NCBI RefSeq assembly: GCF_028330985.1
Contig: NZ_JAQMUE010000074.1
Coordinates: 124,001 to 188,000, forward strand
Reading direction: 5' to 3'
DNA length: 64,000 bases
Source: Roseofilum reptotaenium CS-1145
GTDB lineage: Bacteria; Cyanobacteriota; Cyanobacteriia; Cyanobacteriales; Desertifilaceae
Shown here: one piece after another, positions 34,728-44,532 of the stretch
Position numbering within the stretch: position 1 is the first letter of the stretch
Layout of the letters: each line of letters opens with the position of its first letter
The notes under the pieces: generated by a model
Databases searched by the model: none
The model's input: the letters and a program-made list of their open reading frames with translations, nothing else
What the model was told of the DNA's origin: nothing
Position numbers and translations under genes: made by a program

Positions 34728-36908
34728 ATGGCTAAATCTAACAAAACAACCCCACCTTTAAATCTCAAAGATTCCCAATACTACTTGAATCGAGAACTCA
34801 GTTGGCTGGAGTTTAACAAACGAGTTTTACATGAAGCGCTTGATCCGCGAACTCCTTTATTAGAAAAATTAAAATTCCTCGGAATTTTCAGCAGTAATCT
34901 CGATGAGTTTTTCATGGTGAGGATTGCTGGCTTGAAAAAACAAGTAGAAGCGGAAGTCCATAAATTAACTCCCGATGGACGGACTCCAGAACAACAACTC
35001 CTAGAGATTAGTCAACAATTACATCCAACCGTTGAAAAACAACATCAACATTTTCATCAAGTTCTTAAACCCAAGCTGATTGAAGAAGGGATTTATTTGG
35101 TTGATTATATTGACCTCACTCCAGAGCAACGCCTCTATTACCAAAACTATTTTGAAAAGCAAATTTTTCCCGTTTTAACCCCTCTAGCCGTTGATCCCAG
35201 CCATCCTTTTCCTTATATTTCTAACCGTAGTCTCAATTTAGCCGTTTTAGTCAATGACCCAGAAACCGATGAAGATCATTTTGCTCGGGTCAAAGTTCCG
35301 AGGGCACTGGCTCGTTTTTTAGCCTTACCTCCTGAGTTATATTATTCTTCCGAAGATCCCGCTAAAATTCGTTGGATGGGTGTTCCATTGGAACAAATTA
35401 TTGCCCATAATCTAGACCCTTTATTTCCGGGGATGAATATCCAAGAATATTATCCTTTCCGGATTACTCGCAATGCGGATCTATCAGTACAAGAAGATGA
35501 AGCCGATGATTTGCTGCTGGCAATGGAACAAGAATTGCGTAAACGTCGCATTGGTGGATTAATCGTGCGGATGGAAATTATGGTCAATACGCCGCCTAAA
35601 ATTCGCGAGATGTTAATCCAGGAAATGAACTTAAAAGAAGAGGATGTTTATGAAGTTGAGGGCTTAGTCGGTCTAGGGGACTTAATGAGTTTTATGGGGC
35701 TTCCTTTACCTCATCTTAAAGATCCAGAATGGTCTCCTATTGTCCCCCATTATTTTCAGGGACTCAGATCCCTACAAACCGATCCGTTTTCTGAGGATCA
35801 AGAGGAAGGGATTAGTATTTTTGAGCTGATTCGCGAGCGTGATTTGTTTTTCCATCATCCCTATGATTCTTTTGCTTCTACGGTACAACGGTTTATTACA
35901 GAAGCGGCCTACGATCCGAAAGTGCTGGCGATCAAAATGACGTTGTATCGAACCTCTGGAGATTCTCCAATTGTGAAGGCTTTGATTGCGGCGGCGGAAA
36001 ATGGGAAGCAAGTGGTGGCTTTAGTGGAATTGAAGGCTCGATTTGATGAAGAGAATAATATTCAATGGGCCAGAACCCTAGAGAGTGCTGGGGTGCATGT
36101 GGTGTATGGGTTGGTGGGATTGAAAACCCATACAAAGGTGGTGATGGTGGTGCGTCGGGATTCGGATCAGATGCGGCGCTATGTGCATATTGGCACGGGT
36201 AATTACAATCCCAAAACAGCAAAACTCTATACGGATTTGGGCATTTTGTCTTGTCATGATGAGCTAGGAGCAGATTTGACGGATTTGTTTAATTTCTTGA
36301 CCGGATATTCTCGACAACGATCTTATCGTAAGTTGTTGGTGGCTCCGGTGAGTTTGCGATCGCGGATGATGGAGTTGATCGAACGGGAAATTGAACATGC
36401 TCGTAATGGCCATCATGCTCGGATTGTAGCGAAAATGAACTCTTTAGTCGATCCTAAAATGATTGCTGCCCTCTATAAAGCATCTCAGGCGGGTGTGCAA
36501 ATCGATCTGATTGTACGGGGAATGTGTTGTTTACGACCGGGAATTCCAGGAGTGAGCGAGACTATCCGTGTGATTAGTATTGTGGGTCGCTTTTTAGAAC
36601 ATGCTCGAATCTTCTACTTCCACAACCAGGGTGCTGAAGAGTCCTATATTGGTAGTGCAGATTGGATGCCTCGTAATCTCGATCGACGGGTGGAGGCGGT
36701 TACCCCCATTGATGATCCAGAGATCCAAAAAGATGTGCAAGAGATTTTGGGGGTTATGCTTGCCGATAACCGCCATGCTTGGGAGCTTCAGTCTGATGGA
36801 ACCTATCTCCAACGCCAACCTCCCGAAAATGCTGAACCTCAAAGTTCGCAAGATATTTTTATGAAAATGTCTGAAGTCGGCCGAAAAGGGGCCCTGCATA
36901 GCCTTTAG
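34728..36908 (+). CDS. ppk1: Polyphosphate kinase 1
   Basis: A 726-residue enzyme that reversibly polymerises ATP gamma-phosphate into polyphosphate. I use the ATG at 34728; a TTG two codons earlier is possible. The N domain has YLNRELSWLEFNKRVLHEAL, and LKFLGIFSSNLDEFFMVRIAGLKKQ follows. The two phospholipase-D-like catalytic domains contain LAIKMTLYRTSGDSPIVKAL, GLKTHTKVVMVVRRD (phosphoacceptor His) and YVHIGTGNYNPKTAKLYTDLG (second His), ending GSADWMPRNLDRRVE. All key residues are present. Polyphosphate stores phosphate and energy and supports stress tolerance. Confidence 0.96.
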   Translation: MAKSNKTTPPLNLKDSQYYLNRELSWLEFNKRVLHEALDPRTPLLEKLKFLGIFSSNLDEFFMVRIAGLKKQVEAEVHKLTPDGRTPEQQLLEISQQLHPTVEKQHQHFHQVLKPKLIEEGIYLVDYIDLTPEQRLYYQNYFEKQIFPVLTPLAVDPSHPFPYISNRSLNLAVLVNDPETDEDHFARVKVPRALARFLALPPELYYSSEDPAKIRWMGVPLEQIIAHNLDPLFPGMNIQEYYPFRITRNADLSVQEDEADDLLLAMEQELRKRRIGGLIVRMEIMVNTPPKIREMLIQEMNLKEEDVYEVEGLVGLGDLMSFMGLPLPHLKDPEWSPIVPHYFQGLRSLQTDPFSEDQEEGISIFELIRERDLFFHHPYDSFASTVQRFITEAAYDPKVLAIKMTLYRTSGDSPIVKALIAAAENGKQVVALVELKARFDEENNIQWARTLESAGVHVVYGLVGLKTHTKVVMVVRRDSDQMRRYVHIGTGNYNPKTAKLYTDLGILSCHDELGADLTDLFNFLTGYSRQRSYRKLLVAPVSLRSRMMELIEREIEHARNGHHARIVAKMNSLVDPKMIAALYKASQAGVQIDLIVRGMCCLRPGIPGVSETIRVISIVGRFLEHARIFYFHNQGAEESYIGSADWMPRNLDRRVEAVTPIDDPEIQKDVQEILGVMLADNRHAWELQSDGTYLQRQPPENAEPQSSQDIFMKMSEVGRKGALHSL

Positions 36909-37023
36909 GATTTCAATCGCCGTCTGTCCTCAGTTCTTTCACTCCATTAGATCCCTGGTAAATTGAAAAACAGTTTACATGAACAGGAGGTCTAATGGGG
37001 ATTCAGAGTAACCACTCGCTGGT

Positions 37024-37224
37024 TTAAGTCACTAATGATGCCACCCCTGCCATCAGAGCTACAATCAAGACGATGAGCGTCTTGTAGAGCTGTAGGGTTT
37101 GTAAATCCAGGGAAGAGGATAAAGGAGATTGGGGAATGACTTCCTCAGGTAGATTGACTTCTTCAGGAGCCTTTACAGAAGGTAGAGTACGCTGATATTG
37201 TATGCCGCGATAACGCAAATTCAT
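37024..37224 (-). CDS. DUF4278 small membrane protein
   Basis: A 66-residue protein starting MNLRYRGIQYQ, the signature of cyanobacterial DUF4278 proteins, followed by a proline-rich linker and a single C-terminal membrane helix (LYKTLIVLIVALMAGVASLVT). Function unknown. It lies alone between ppk1 and the oxidoreductase gene, on the other strand. Confidence 0.7.
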   Translation of the reverse strand: MNLRYRGIQYQRTLPSVKAPEEVNLPEEVIPQSPLSSSLDLQTLQLYKTLIVLIVALMAGVASLVT

Positions 37225-37587
37225 CGCTGTTGCCTCTTGAAACTCTAAAATAGGAGTGAAGTTTGAATTGCTCAGGTGTTGATTGAGCCTTTCTGTGTTG
37301 ATTAGAACCCTAGTTTTAGGGAAATAACCGTATTTTTTTAACAGTTCTTTAAGAGAGTTTAGGCAATGGCTAACTGAACTTAAAGAGCTATTAAAACTTA
37401 TCTTTCCTATTATAGTTTACTTATGTATCTAGGGCAACTTTTTTCTGATATTTTCCGAGAATTTGCATAGTGTAGATGTGAAGTATGCAAGGATAGAGGC
37501 AATAAGTAGGCAATAGGCAATAGGCAGGCAATAGGGAAAACCCGGGGTTACCCTTTTCTGGAATAGCTGAACTATAAGGATGGAATA
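37225..37587. other. Intergenic region with GGCAATA heptamer repeats
   Basis: This 363-base AT-rich spacer separates the divergent DUF4278 and oxidoreductase genes and should hold both promoters. At 37498-37536 there is a run of GGCAATA-type heptamers (five copies, some separated by an extra AGT or GGCA). No coding sequence or strong hairpin otherwise seen. Confidence 0.6.
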
Positions 37588-39099
37588 ATGTCAGACGCGG
37601 ATGTGGTGGTCATTGGTAGTGGAATTGGGGGATTAGTGGCGGGGGCGTTGCTCTCTTACTATGGCAAACGGGTCATTATTTGTGAGAGCCATGGAATTCC
37701 TGGAGGAGCCGCCCATGGCTTTGTCCGTCAAGGGTTTCGGTTTGATACGGGGCCGTCTTTTTATTGTGGATTGGGCGATTTTAATTCCCTGAATCCCCTG
37801 TGCCAAGTTTTGAAGATTTTGGGGGAACGGGTGGAGGCGATCGCTTATGACCCCTTGGGACATTACCATTTTCCGGATGCTACCTTACCCATTTATTGCC
37901 AGAGCGATCGCTACCAAGAAGCCTTAGCCCAGATTACGCCCCAAGGAGCCAAGGAACTGATCGCCTTTCAACGACCGCTGTTAGAACTCTACGAAGCTTT
38001 GAGCCAGATTCCCACCATTGCTCTGCGCTCGGACTGGCAACTGCTCCCCATTTTGGCCACGCGCTATTTACCCGCTTTGTGGCAACTGCTGCCCCATTTA
38101 GGCATCATTAACGGTTCGGTTGGCCAGATCTTAAATTCCACGGTTCAAGATCCTTGGGTCAGACGGTTGATCGATCTCGAATGTTTTTTACTCTCTGGTC
38201 TCAAAGCTGAAGGAACGGTAGCGCCAGAAGTCGCTTTTATGTTAGGGGAGCGCGATCGCTCCGTTGTAGACTATCCCCTAGGCGGTAGTGAAGCTATTAT
38301 CGACGCTCTAGTGAGGGGATTAACTCGGTGGGGTGGCCAATTGAAACTTGGGGCCCATGTCGAGAAAATTGCGATCGAGCAAGGACGAGTGGCAGGGGTA
38401 CAGCTACGACGCAACGAAAGGGTAACGGCTCCCATCGTGATTTCTAATGCTACTCTTTGGGATACTTACACTCACCTCTTAGACTCCGAAGATCTACCCA
38501 AGACCTATCGCCAAGAACAGTTATCTACCCCTGCGGTAGAGAGCTTTATGCACCTGCATTTAGGGATTCGTGCCGATGGCTTAGAAGGGTTAACGGGCCA
38601 TCATGTAGTCGTCCATTCTGATGATGTGGATATTACCAGCCCCGGTAATACTTGTATGATTTCTATTCCCTCCGTATGGGATAAAAGTCTGGCTCCCGAA
38701 GGTCATCATTGTCTTCATGCCTATACCTTAGAATCTTTTGCCGGATGGAGTCGAGATGGCGAGTATCACGATCGCAAATCCCTTAAATCTCAACCCCTTT
38801 ATCGGGCTGTAGAGCGAGTAATTCCCGATATTCGAGAGCGCATTGTGTTGGAGCTGGTGGGCACTCCCCTCACCCACTCCCATTATCTACGTCGCGATCG
38901 GGGAACCTACGGGCCGGCGATCGCCCCGGGTCAAGGAACCTGGCCCAGTTGCTATACCCCAATTCCGGGATTGTATCGAGTTGGTGATAGCACATTGCCG
39001 GGTATTGGGGTTCCGGCTGTTGCCGCTTCCGGGATTTTATGCGCGAATACCCTGGTTCCTGCCCCAATCGTTCTTGAAGTTCTCAAGAAGTATCAGTAA
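37588..39099 (+). CDS. Phytoene desaturase/CrtISO-like FAD oxidoreductase
   Basis: A 503-residue flavoprotein. The Rossmann FAD motif DADVVVIGSGIGGLVAGALLS opens it, followed by GKRVIICESHGIPGGAAHGF and RFDTGPSFY, the pattern of carotenoid desaturase and isomerase relatives. The C-terminal FAD site is VGDSTLPGIGVPAVAASG. The middle (VVDYPLGGSEAIIDALVRGL) is the usual substrate-lid region. It could be a carotenoid isomerase-like or desaturase-like enzyme acting on a membrane isoprenoid; it is not close enough to a specific one (CrtISO, CrtO, CruE) to name. No neighbouring carotenoid genes. Several HIP1 sites are in the gene. Confidence 0.8.
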   Translation: MSDADVVVIGSGIGGLVAGALLSYYGKRVIICESHGIPGGAAHGFVRQGFRFDTGPSFYCGLGDFNSLNPLCQVLKILGERVEAIAYDPLGHYHFPDATLPIYCQSDRYQEALAQITPQGAKELIAFQRPLLELYEALSQIPTIALRSDWQLLPILATRYLPALWQLLPHLGIINGSVGQILNSTVQDPWVRRLIDLECFLLSGLKAEGTVAPEVAFMLGERDRSVVDYPLGGSEAIIDALVRGLTRWGGQLKLGAHVEKIAIEQGRVAGVQLRRNERVTAPIVISNATLWDTYTHLLDSEDLPKTYRQEQLSTPAVESFMHLHLGIRADGLEGLTGHHVVVHSDDVDITSPGNTCMISIPSVWDKSLAPEGHHCLHAYTLESFAGWSRDGEYHDRKSLKSQPLYRAVERVIPDIRERIVLELVGTPLTHSHYLRRDRGTYGPAIAPGQGTWPSCYTPIPGLYRVGDSTLPGIGVPAVAASGILCANTLVPAPIVLEVLKKYQ

Positions 39100-39137
39100 A
39101 TTCACGTCTTTTGACCATAAATAATCTTTCTATACGT

Positions 39138-39157
39138 ACCCCATCCGTATGGGGGGT
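39138..39157 (+). terminator. Possible terminator after the oxidoreductase gene
   Basis: ACCCCAT and ATGGGG(G)GT form a GC-rich stem about 40 bases after the stop at 39099, around a CCGT loop. No clear T-run directly follows. Confidence 0.4.
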
Positions 39158-39290
39158 GATACCCTTATCCCCATTTTTCTTTTCTCGTAAGATACTGATA
39201 GGCACGAGCGTATATAGTCTATGAAATCGTCGCGCTCAACAGTAGATCCTAATATATAAAAATCGGCATAAAAAACGAGGCAATATAGTA

Positions 39291-39689
39291 ATGACTAGGA
39301 TGTTGATGAGCCAAAACTACGCCCAGAAAGCCGAGCGCTGTGTGGAAAAAGGAAATTATGTAGAGGCGATCTCCCATTTTGACCGTGCCCTCATTTTCGA
39401 TCCACAAAACATAGACCTTTGGATTCAGCGAGGGTGCGCTTGTACCCATCTCCATCACTATCAAAAAGCGCTATGGAGTTTTGAAGAAGCTCTCAGCCTC
39501 AATCCTCAAGATTCCACTCTACAACTGTTTCGGGGCGTGTGTTTACATCATTTGCAACAATACAATCAAGCTTATCAAAGTTATAACAAAGCTCTAGGCA
39601 AACAAGCCAATAACCCCTTAACTTGGATGCGCCAAAAAATGCATCACTTCTTAGACATTTGGGGCGATCAAATCTCCATTTTTTCATAA
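39291..39689 (+). CDS. Small TPR-repeat protein
   Basis: A 132-residue protein made almost entirely of tetratricopeptide repeats: YAQKAERCVEKGNYVEAISHFDRALIFDP, then IDLWIQRGCACTHLHHYQKALWSFEEALSLNP, and STLQLFRGVCLHHLQQYNQAYQSYNKAL. The start could be any of three close Met codons (39291, 39300, 39306). No signal peptide. Such proteins act as protein-binding adaptors; the partner is unknown. It stands alone between convergent or unrelated genes. Confidence 0.75.
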   Translation: MTRMLMSQNYAQKAERCVEKGNYVEAISHFDRALIFDPQNIDLWIQRGCACTHLHHYQKALWSFEEALSLNPQDSTLQLFRGVCLHHLQQYNQAYQSYNKALGKQANNPLTWMRQKMHHFLDIWGDQISIFS

Positions 39690-39743
39690 ATTCTCTGTTA
39701 ATTGATATCACCCTTGCAAGGAAACGCTTTTAACTAGAATTAT

Positions 39744-40781
39744 TTAATGATTCATTAATTCGGTCAAACAGGCTAATTTATAGAGGATCCTGGCTCCCAC
39801 ATTGCCATCCCACTGGTCTGCTGGTTCACCTGGAGCAACTTCGCAGATATCAAACCCAATGATTGTTTTACCAGCTCGAACGAGCGATCGCATCAAATAT
39901 AGGCTCTCATTAAACTCTAATCCTCCGGGTACAGGCGTACCAGTATGGGGACAATAGGAGGGGTTTAAGCCGTCAATATCAAAGCTAATATAAACCCGAT
40001 CAGGTAAATGGGAGATAATTTCCTGGCATTGGGTCGCCCAATTTATCCCTTCATAGGTGTTGTGTTTAAGCTGCCAATCATCAAACATAACGATGCGTCG
40101 ATCGCCCTTTACCCTGTCTATTTCTGCCTCACAAACATCCCGAATTCCCACCTGAACCAAGCGACTGATCTGGGGAATCTTGAGGGCATTATCCATAATT
40201 GATGCATGGGAATAAGTAAATCCCTCGTAGGCGGGACGCAGATCGGCATGAGCATCAATCTGCAAAATGCCATAATTTTCGTATTGCTGACCCAGAGATT
40301 GCATTAATCCCAGGGGTACACTATGATCGCCTCCGACAATGGCGACGAGCTTCCCTTGCTCTAGATAGTTCTTGCTTTGAGTATAAACCCATGCATTAAC
40401 ATCTGCACACGCTTGATTGACCTTTGCTAAAGATGAAGCGATCGCCGGATCGTCCACTGCTCCACCTCTTTCCAGATGGGCAATAACTTGCTTGGCGATC
40501 GCCCTCATCCGACCATTTTCGGCTAAAATTGCTGCATCAATCCCTAGAGTCGCCAACGGAATTTTCCAGGCATTAGGCACATCAAAATCATACCAATCCA
40601 ACTGTACTGAAGCCTCTAAAATTGCTTGTGGTCCCTGAGCAGCTCCTTCTCCATAGGAAGTCGTCACATCCCAAGGAACTGGTAAAAACACCAGTTTCGC
40701 ATCCTCAACCGAATAGGGTAAACCAAAAAAACAACCATTCGGCACACTCATTCCATTCGGATCGCAATGTTCTTGAGTCAC
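39744..40781 (-). CDS. Ureohydrolase (agmatinase/arginase/guanidine hydrolase family)
   Basis: A 345-residue binuclear-metal hydrolase. Metal-ligand motifs are complete: VAIVGGDHSVPLG, LQIDAHADLRPAYEG and YISFDIDGLNPSYCPHTGTPVPGG. The family cuts guanidino groups to urea; members act on agmatine, arginine, guanidinobutyrate or free guanidine. An insertion around residues 100-140 (ERGGAVDDPAIASSLAKVNQA) is longer than in typical 300-residue agmatinases. Cyanobacteria have both SpeB-like agmatinases and a guanidine hydrolase, and sequence reading alone does not settle which this is, so I give no gene symbol. Cytosolic, single gene. Confidence 0.82.
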   Translation of the reverse strand: MTQEHCDPNGMSVPNGCFFGLPYSVEDAKLVFLPVPWDVTTSYGEGAAQGPQAILEASVQLDWYDFDVPNAWKIPLATLGIDAAILAENGRMRAIAKQVIAHLERGGAVDDPAIASSLAKVNQACADVNAWVYTQSKNYLEQGKLVAIVGGDHSVPLGLMQSLGQQYENYGILQIDAHADLRPAYEGFTYSHASIMDNALKIPQISRLVQVGIRDVCEAEIDRVKGDRRIVMFDDWQLKHNTYEGINWATQCQEIISHLPDRVYISFDIDGLNPSYCPHTGTPVPGGLEFNESLYLMRSLVRAGKTIIGFDICEVAPGEPADQWDGNVGARILYKLACLTELMNH

Positions 40782-40844
40782 TACTGTAGCTTAACCTCTT
40801 TAATACTAATTGTTATAGCAGAGAAGGAGTGGGTTAGGACAGTT

Positions 40845-40906
40845 AATAGGCAATAGGGAATAGGGAATAGGCAATGAAGGAATAGGGAATAGGGAATAGG
40901 GAATAG
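40845..40906. repeat. Tandem GGGAATA/GGCAATA heptamers
   Basis: About eight degenerate heptamers (AATAGGC, AATAGGG) in a row, interrupted once by ATGAAGG. Similar runs are at 19047, 37498, 31649, 16791 (other strand) and 59903 (other strand). These match the short tandemly repeated repetitive sequences known in cyanobacteria. Confidence 0.65.
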
Positions 40907-40977
40907 CTAGAACAGCTAAAAGCTCGATCAAGTCTGTTTTTTGTTCATCCTATCTCGCTATCACAGCGCAAAGCGAG

Positions 40978-42363
40978 CTATCGTATTAACTTCTGAGAAA
41001 TTAACCGAAAAACAGACATAATCAACCCTAAACCAGCCCCCACACAAACCGGAATAATTAAAATCACATCTAAGGCATGAGTTCCTCGCACTGGAGGAAC
41101 AAACAATAAAATCCCCCAAGAAATCACCGCCAGAATTGCTAAGTCCATCCGTTCAATCCACCGGCGAAATTGAGCATAAACTAACCCCCCCATCAGCGCC
41201 CCCCAAATCCCCATACTGATCCCATTAACTCCTAGTAGATTAGTTAAACCTAATGCTAAAACCACCGATTCAAACCCTGTAAATACCGAAATACCCAACA
41301 ATTCTGGGGTAGAAAAAACCGGAGTCTTCAGCACCTGTTGAGCGGGAGTCACAGCAGAAGCCACTGTACCAGAAGCAGCCGGAGACTGAAGGGTAGTCGA
41401 GGGACTCATTGATTGAATAGACTGGGAACGCAAGAGGGCTAAGACCTCATTGGCACTAGCAAACCGTTGATAGGGAGATAGGGCCAGCATTTTATCTAAA
41501 GCCGAGGCTAAAGGTTCTGATAACTCAATTTCCGATCGCCAGTTCCAACGATTATTATAAGAATCATATAAATCCTGAGACTCCTTTTGGGTTAATAAAA
41601 TTAAGCAAGTCACCGCCAGAGCATACAAATCTGTAGACGGATAAACCTGACCTCCCGCCATTTGTTCCGGAGGCGCAAACCCTTGGGAATAGATTTCTGT
41701 CGATCGACCTCCTGACCCTTGACTAATTTGCTTCACTGCACCAAAATCGAGCAATACCAATCGCCCCTTTTTATCCCGCATAATATTAGACGGTTTAATA
41801 TCTCGGTGAATAGTATGGCGGTCGTGAATAAATTGTAATACGGGCAAAATTTGGCGCAATAGAGTCAGAATATCCTCTTCTGAAAACGGCCCAGTATACT
41901 CCAATTCTTCCTCTAAATTTTGACCATCAATCCATTCTTGAACGAGATAAAAAAATTGGTTCTCTTCCCCTTGAGCTGATGACGGAACCAAGAGCGGGAA
42001 AAATGCATAAAGCCGAGGAATTTGAGGATGTTCATTGCCCAATTCCTCCAGCACTAAAGCCTCTTGCTCAAAATGTTGTTGGGCGATCGCCAATTGTTGC
42101 TCGGACAACTGACCGGCTGGTTGAAACTGTTTAACCACGCAAGAGCGCAGAGTCGGCGTATAGCGATCCACCGCCAAATAAGCTGCACCAAACCCCCCTT
42201 GACCCAATAACCGTTGGGGTAAATACCGGCCAGCCAAAATTAAAGGCATTCCACAGCAAGTACAAAATTTCTGGGAAGTCGTTTTCAAGTGTTCCGGACT
42301 ATCGAGTTCAGGAACCGGGTTGATAGGACGCTGACATTTTGGGCGCGTGCAATGAATATCCAT
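40978..42363 (-). CDS. Membrane Ser/Thr protein kinase with zinc-ribbon start
   Basis: A 461-residue Hanks-type kinase. The N-terminus has two Cys pairs (IHCTRPKCQRP and KFCTCCGMPL) as in other cyanobacterial kinases with a zinc ribbon. The kinase domain (about 46-310) has YLPQRLLGQGGFGAAYLAVD (P-loop), VVKQF (Lys), TIHRDIKPSNIMRD (catalytic loop) and LVLLDFGAVKQ (DFG). A Ser/Thr/Pro linker is followed by four hydrophobic helices from about 355 to 455, so the catalytic part is tethered to the membrane from the cytosolic side. Target unknown. Confidence 0.88.
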   Translation of the reverse strand: MDIHCTRPKCQRPINPVPELDSPEHLKTTSQKFCTCCGMPLILAGRYLPQRLLGQGGFGAAYLAVDRYTPTLRSCVVKQFQPAGQLSEQQLAIAQQHFEQEALVLEELGNEHPQIPRLYAFFPLLVPSSAQGEENQFFYLVQEWIDGQNLEEELEYTGPFSEEDILTLLRQILPVLQFIHDRHTIHRDIKPSNIMRDKKGRLVLLDFGAVKQISQGSGGRSTEIYSQGFAPPEQMAGGQVYPSTDLYALAVTCLILLTQKESQDLYDSYNNRWNWRSEIELSEPLASALDKMLALSPYQRFASANEVLALLRSQSIQSMSPSTTLQSPAASGTVASAVTPAQQVLKTPVFSTPELLGISVFTGFESVVLALGLTNLLGVNGISMGIWGALMGGLVYAQFRRWIERMDLAILAVISWGILLFVPPVRGTHALDVILIIPVCVGAGLGLIMSVFRLISQKLIR

Positions 42364-42406
42364 AGGCCAGACGGCAAACCTCGATCACTCCAATCATAGA
42401 CCCCAG

Positions 42407-43423
42407 TTAATCCAAGGATACAGACGATTCTCGATCCGACCCTTGAGCAGCAGCATTGAGATCGATCCCGATATCCGTGGGGGGAGTTAACCCTACTTTA
42501 CCTTGGGTGGTGAAAGCCGGTAGGATTTGAGTCCGAAACGCTTCTGCCGCCTTAGAGCGATAGCGATTGGGATTGACAATCACGGACAGAGTACGCTGGA
42601 TAGAAACCCCTTCAACATAAGCACGATGAAGCAAATTAATTTGCAATTCTTTTTCAATCGCTGAGATGGAAACAAAAGCTGCGCCTAAATTAGCTTGTAC
42701 CGCATTTTTAATCGCTTCAATCGAATTGAGTTCCATTTCCACCTTTAGGCGGTTCGTTTCAATCCCACAGCGCGTTAAAACCTGATCAATTACCTTACGA
42801 ATGGTCGATTGTGAATCTAGAGCAATAAACTGGAGTTCATACAGGTCTTCCTTGTGAATCGTCCTCTGGGCTGCCAGGGGATGGGAAGGGGCTAAAATCA
42901 GGGCTAATTCATCTTCAGCATAGGAAGAGATTTCTAAGGTTTCTTGGAGTTCGCTGGGCACTTCACCACCGATAATAGCCAAATCAATTTGGCCATTAGA
43001 AACACTCCAACAGGTTCGGCGGGTCGAATGAACATGCAGTTGCACGGACACATCTGGGTATTTTTGCCGAAATGCACCAATCATCCGAGGTAACAGATAG
43101 GTTCCTGTGGTTTGAGAGGCTCCAACAATCAGAGTCCCCCCTTGCAGATTTTGCAAATCTTCGATCGCCCGACAGGTTTCTTGACAGAGCGAAAGAATCT
43201 TTTCACCATACTGAAGGAGTAGATGACCCGCTTCTGTGAGTTGGGCCCGTCTTCCACCTCGATCGAATAGGGGAACATCTAATTGTTTCTCTAAGTTCTG
43301 GACTTGGAGACTCACGGCCGGTTGGGAGACATAGAGACTGTCAGCGGCTCGTTTAAAGCTTCCTTCAATGGCGATCGCCTTGAGAATGCGTAATTGATCC
43401 AACGTGAATGGAAGGTCAGACAT
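42407..43423 (-). CDS. rbcR: LysR-type transcriptional regulator RbcR (Ycf30)
   Basis: A 338-residue LysR protein. The winged helix-turn-helix reads [21 protein letters not shown], then [21 protein letters not shown], and [22 protein letters not shown]. The effector domain begins [21 protein letters not shown]. The [13 protein letters not shown] start and the whole effector domain match RbcR/Ycf30 of cyanobacteria and red-lineage plastids, which controls RuBisCO and carbon fixation genes in response to metabolite levels. It is divergent from the PSII-assembly-like operon with a 267-base spacer, so it might also control that operon, but this is only inferred from position. Confidence 0.88.
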   Translation of the reverse strand: MSDLPFTLDQLRILKAIAIEGSFKRAADSLYVSQPAVSLQVQNLEKQLDVPLFDRGGRRAQLTEAGHLLLQYGEKILSLCQETCRAIEDLQNLQGGTLIVGASQTTGTYLLPRMIGAFRQKYPDVSVQLHVHSTRRTCWSVSNGQIDLAIIGGEVPSELQETLEISSYAEDELALILAPSHPLAAQRTIHKEDLYELQFIALDSQSTIRKVIDQVLTRCGIETNRLKVEMELNSIEAIKNAVQANLGAAFVSISAIEKELQINLLHRAYVEGVSIQRTLSVIVNPNRYRSKAAEAFRTQILPAFTTQGKVGLTPPTDIGIDLNAAAQGSDRESSVSLD

Positions 43424-43690
43424 GAGTGATCAACCTAAAATGGGATATTGGAGAGTTCAGTGGACGGAAAACAAGACAGACCCTTGGGAACATGAGAAAA
43501 TGAAATTGGGTAAAATTGAGACCAAACTGATAATTGACCCATAGCAGACCTATACCCTTGGTGTCTACAACTTGAACCATCTTGACTCAAAACCTCTCCC
43601 CCCTACCGTTGTGACATGAAAGTGCCCCAAAATAAATAGATTGAAGACCAATGACCCCATCATCAGGAGACAACAGATAAGCATCTACTT

Positions 43691-44509
43691 ATGGAACGGG
43701 AGGTAGTTGAGGATTTTCTGAATTTACCAGGAATTGCGGGAGTCGCCCTAATCGATCGGCGATCGCGCCCCTATTTTTGTGGCGTGGATAGTACCCTCAA
43801 CTTCCAGCAAAAAGAAGCCCTAGCCCAAGGTTTGCGACAGGTCGTCGAAACCACTCCAGAAGGGTTTGAGTCCTTTGAATTTCAATTTGCCCAAAATCAG
43901 GTGTTTATTTATAAGCTTCCTGAAGGCGTGATTTTGTTAGTGCTGACGACCCTGGATTTGGTCTATAGCAATTATGCTGAAGCGCTCCATGAGCTGAAAA
44001 CTGAATTGATTGCAGATACGGCTACGGCGATCGCCACGTTCCGACTCCTTGCTGGCAGTTTAACCCTCTCCAACCAAACCTACTGGCAAAATTCTCCGAC
44101 TCCCAGTCCCTCTCCTATTCGTGTTCCTTTCAAGTCTCAACCTACGGTTCCTAATGCCTCTCCTATTCCAGAAGCTACGTCCCAGGTTACCCTAAAAGAA
44201 TTGCTTGAAGCCCTCAACCAACTGAGTCTTTATACCACCCAGTATTTAGGTAAAGCGGTGATTACCAATTATTGGAAATCCACCCGTCCAGATGTGGAAT
44301 GGTTACAGAGCTTTGAAATCAGCCGCACTGCTGAATTGACGTTTACCCGTTCTACAGCCCTTACCCAAACGGTAACCCCAGAACAGTTAGCCTTGATTCA
44401 GTCTTGGGTGGCCGCCTTTATCAGTCGGTGCATCAAAGTGATCCGGGATTTTCCTGCCTTAGTGGAAAAATCCCTCAAACCTGAATATAAACAGTTACTC
44501 TTACCCTAA
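43691..44509 (+). CDS. Roadblock-like protein, first gene of a PSII-assembly-like operon
   Basis: A 272-residue soluble protein. Residues 1-100 resemble a Roadblock/LC7 (profilin-like) domain: EDFLNLPGIAGVALIDRRSR, then AQGLRQVVETTPEGFESFEF and VILLVLTTLDLVYSNYAEAL. A Pro/Ser-rich linker (about 130-165) leads to a second helical domain of about 100 residues. It is the first of eight co-directional genes that together recall the Synechocystis slr0144-slr0152 cluster, whose deletion lowers photosystem II assembly. A ferredoxin gene begins 23 bases after its stop. The specific role of this member is unknown. Confidence 0.6.
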   Translation: MEREVVEDFLNLPGIAGVALIDRRSRPYFCGVDSTLNFQQKEALAQGLRQVVETTPEGFESFEFQFAQNQVFIYKLPEGVILLVLTTLDLVYSNYAEALHELKTELIADTATAIATFRLLAGSLTLSNQTYWQNSPTPSPSPIRVPFKSQPTVPNASPIPEATSQVTLKELLEALNQLSLYTTQYLGKAVITNYWKSTRPDVEWLQSFEISRTAELTFTRSTALTQTVTPEQLALIQSWVAAFISRCIKVIRDFPALVEKSLKPEYKQLLLP

Positions 44510-44532
44510 GAACCCTTAGAGACGCAAAAATT

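Noticed and set aside
37498-40906. Heptamer runs considered as CRISPR repeats.
   Set aside because: Units are 7 bases, directly adjacent and without unique spacers; no cas genes are near.
43424-43690. Possible RbcR operator between rbcR and the PSII-assembly-like operon.
   Set aside because: LysR sites (T-N11-A) are too loose to call by eye in an AT-rich spacer, so no site is claimed.
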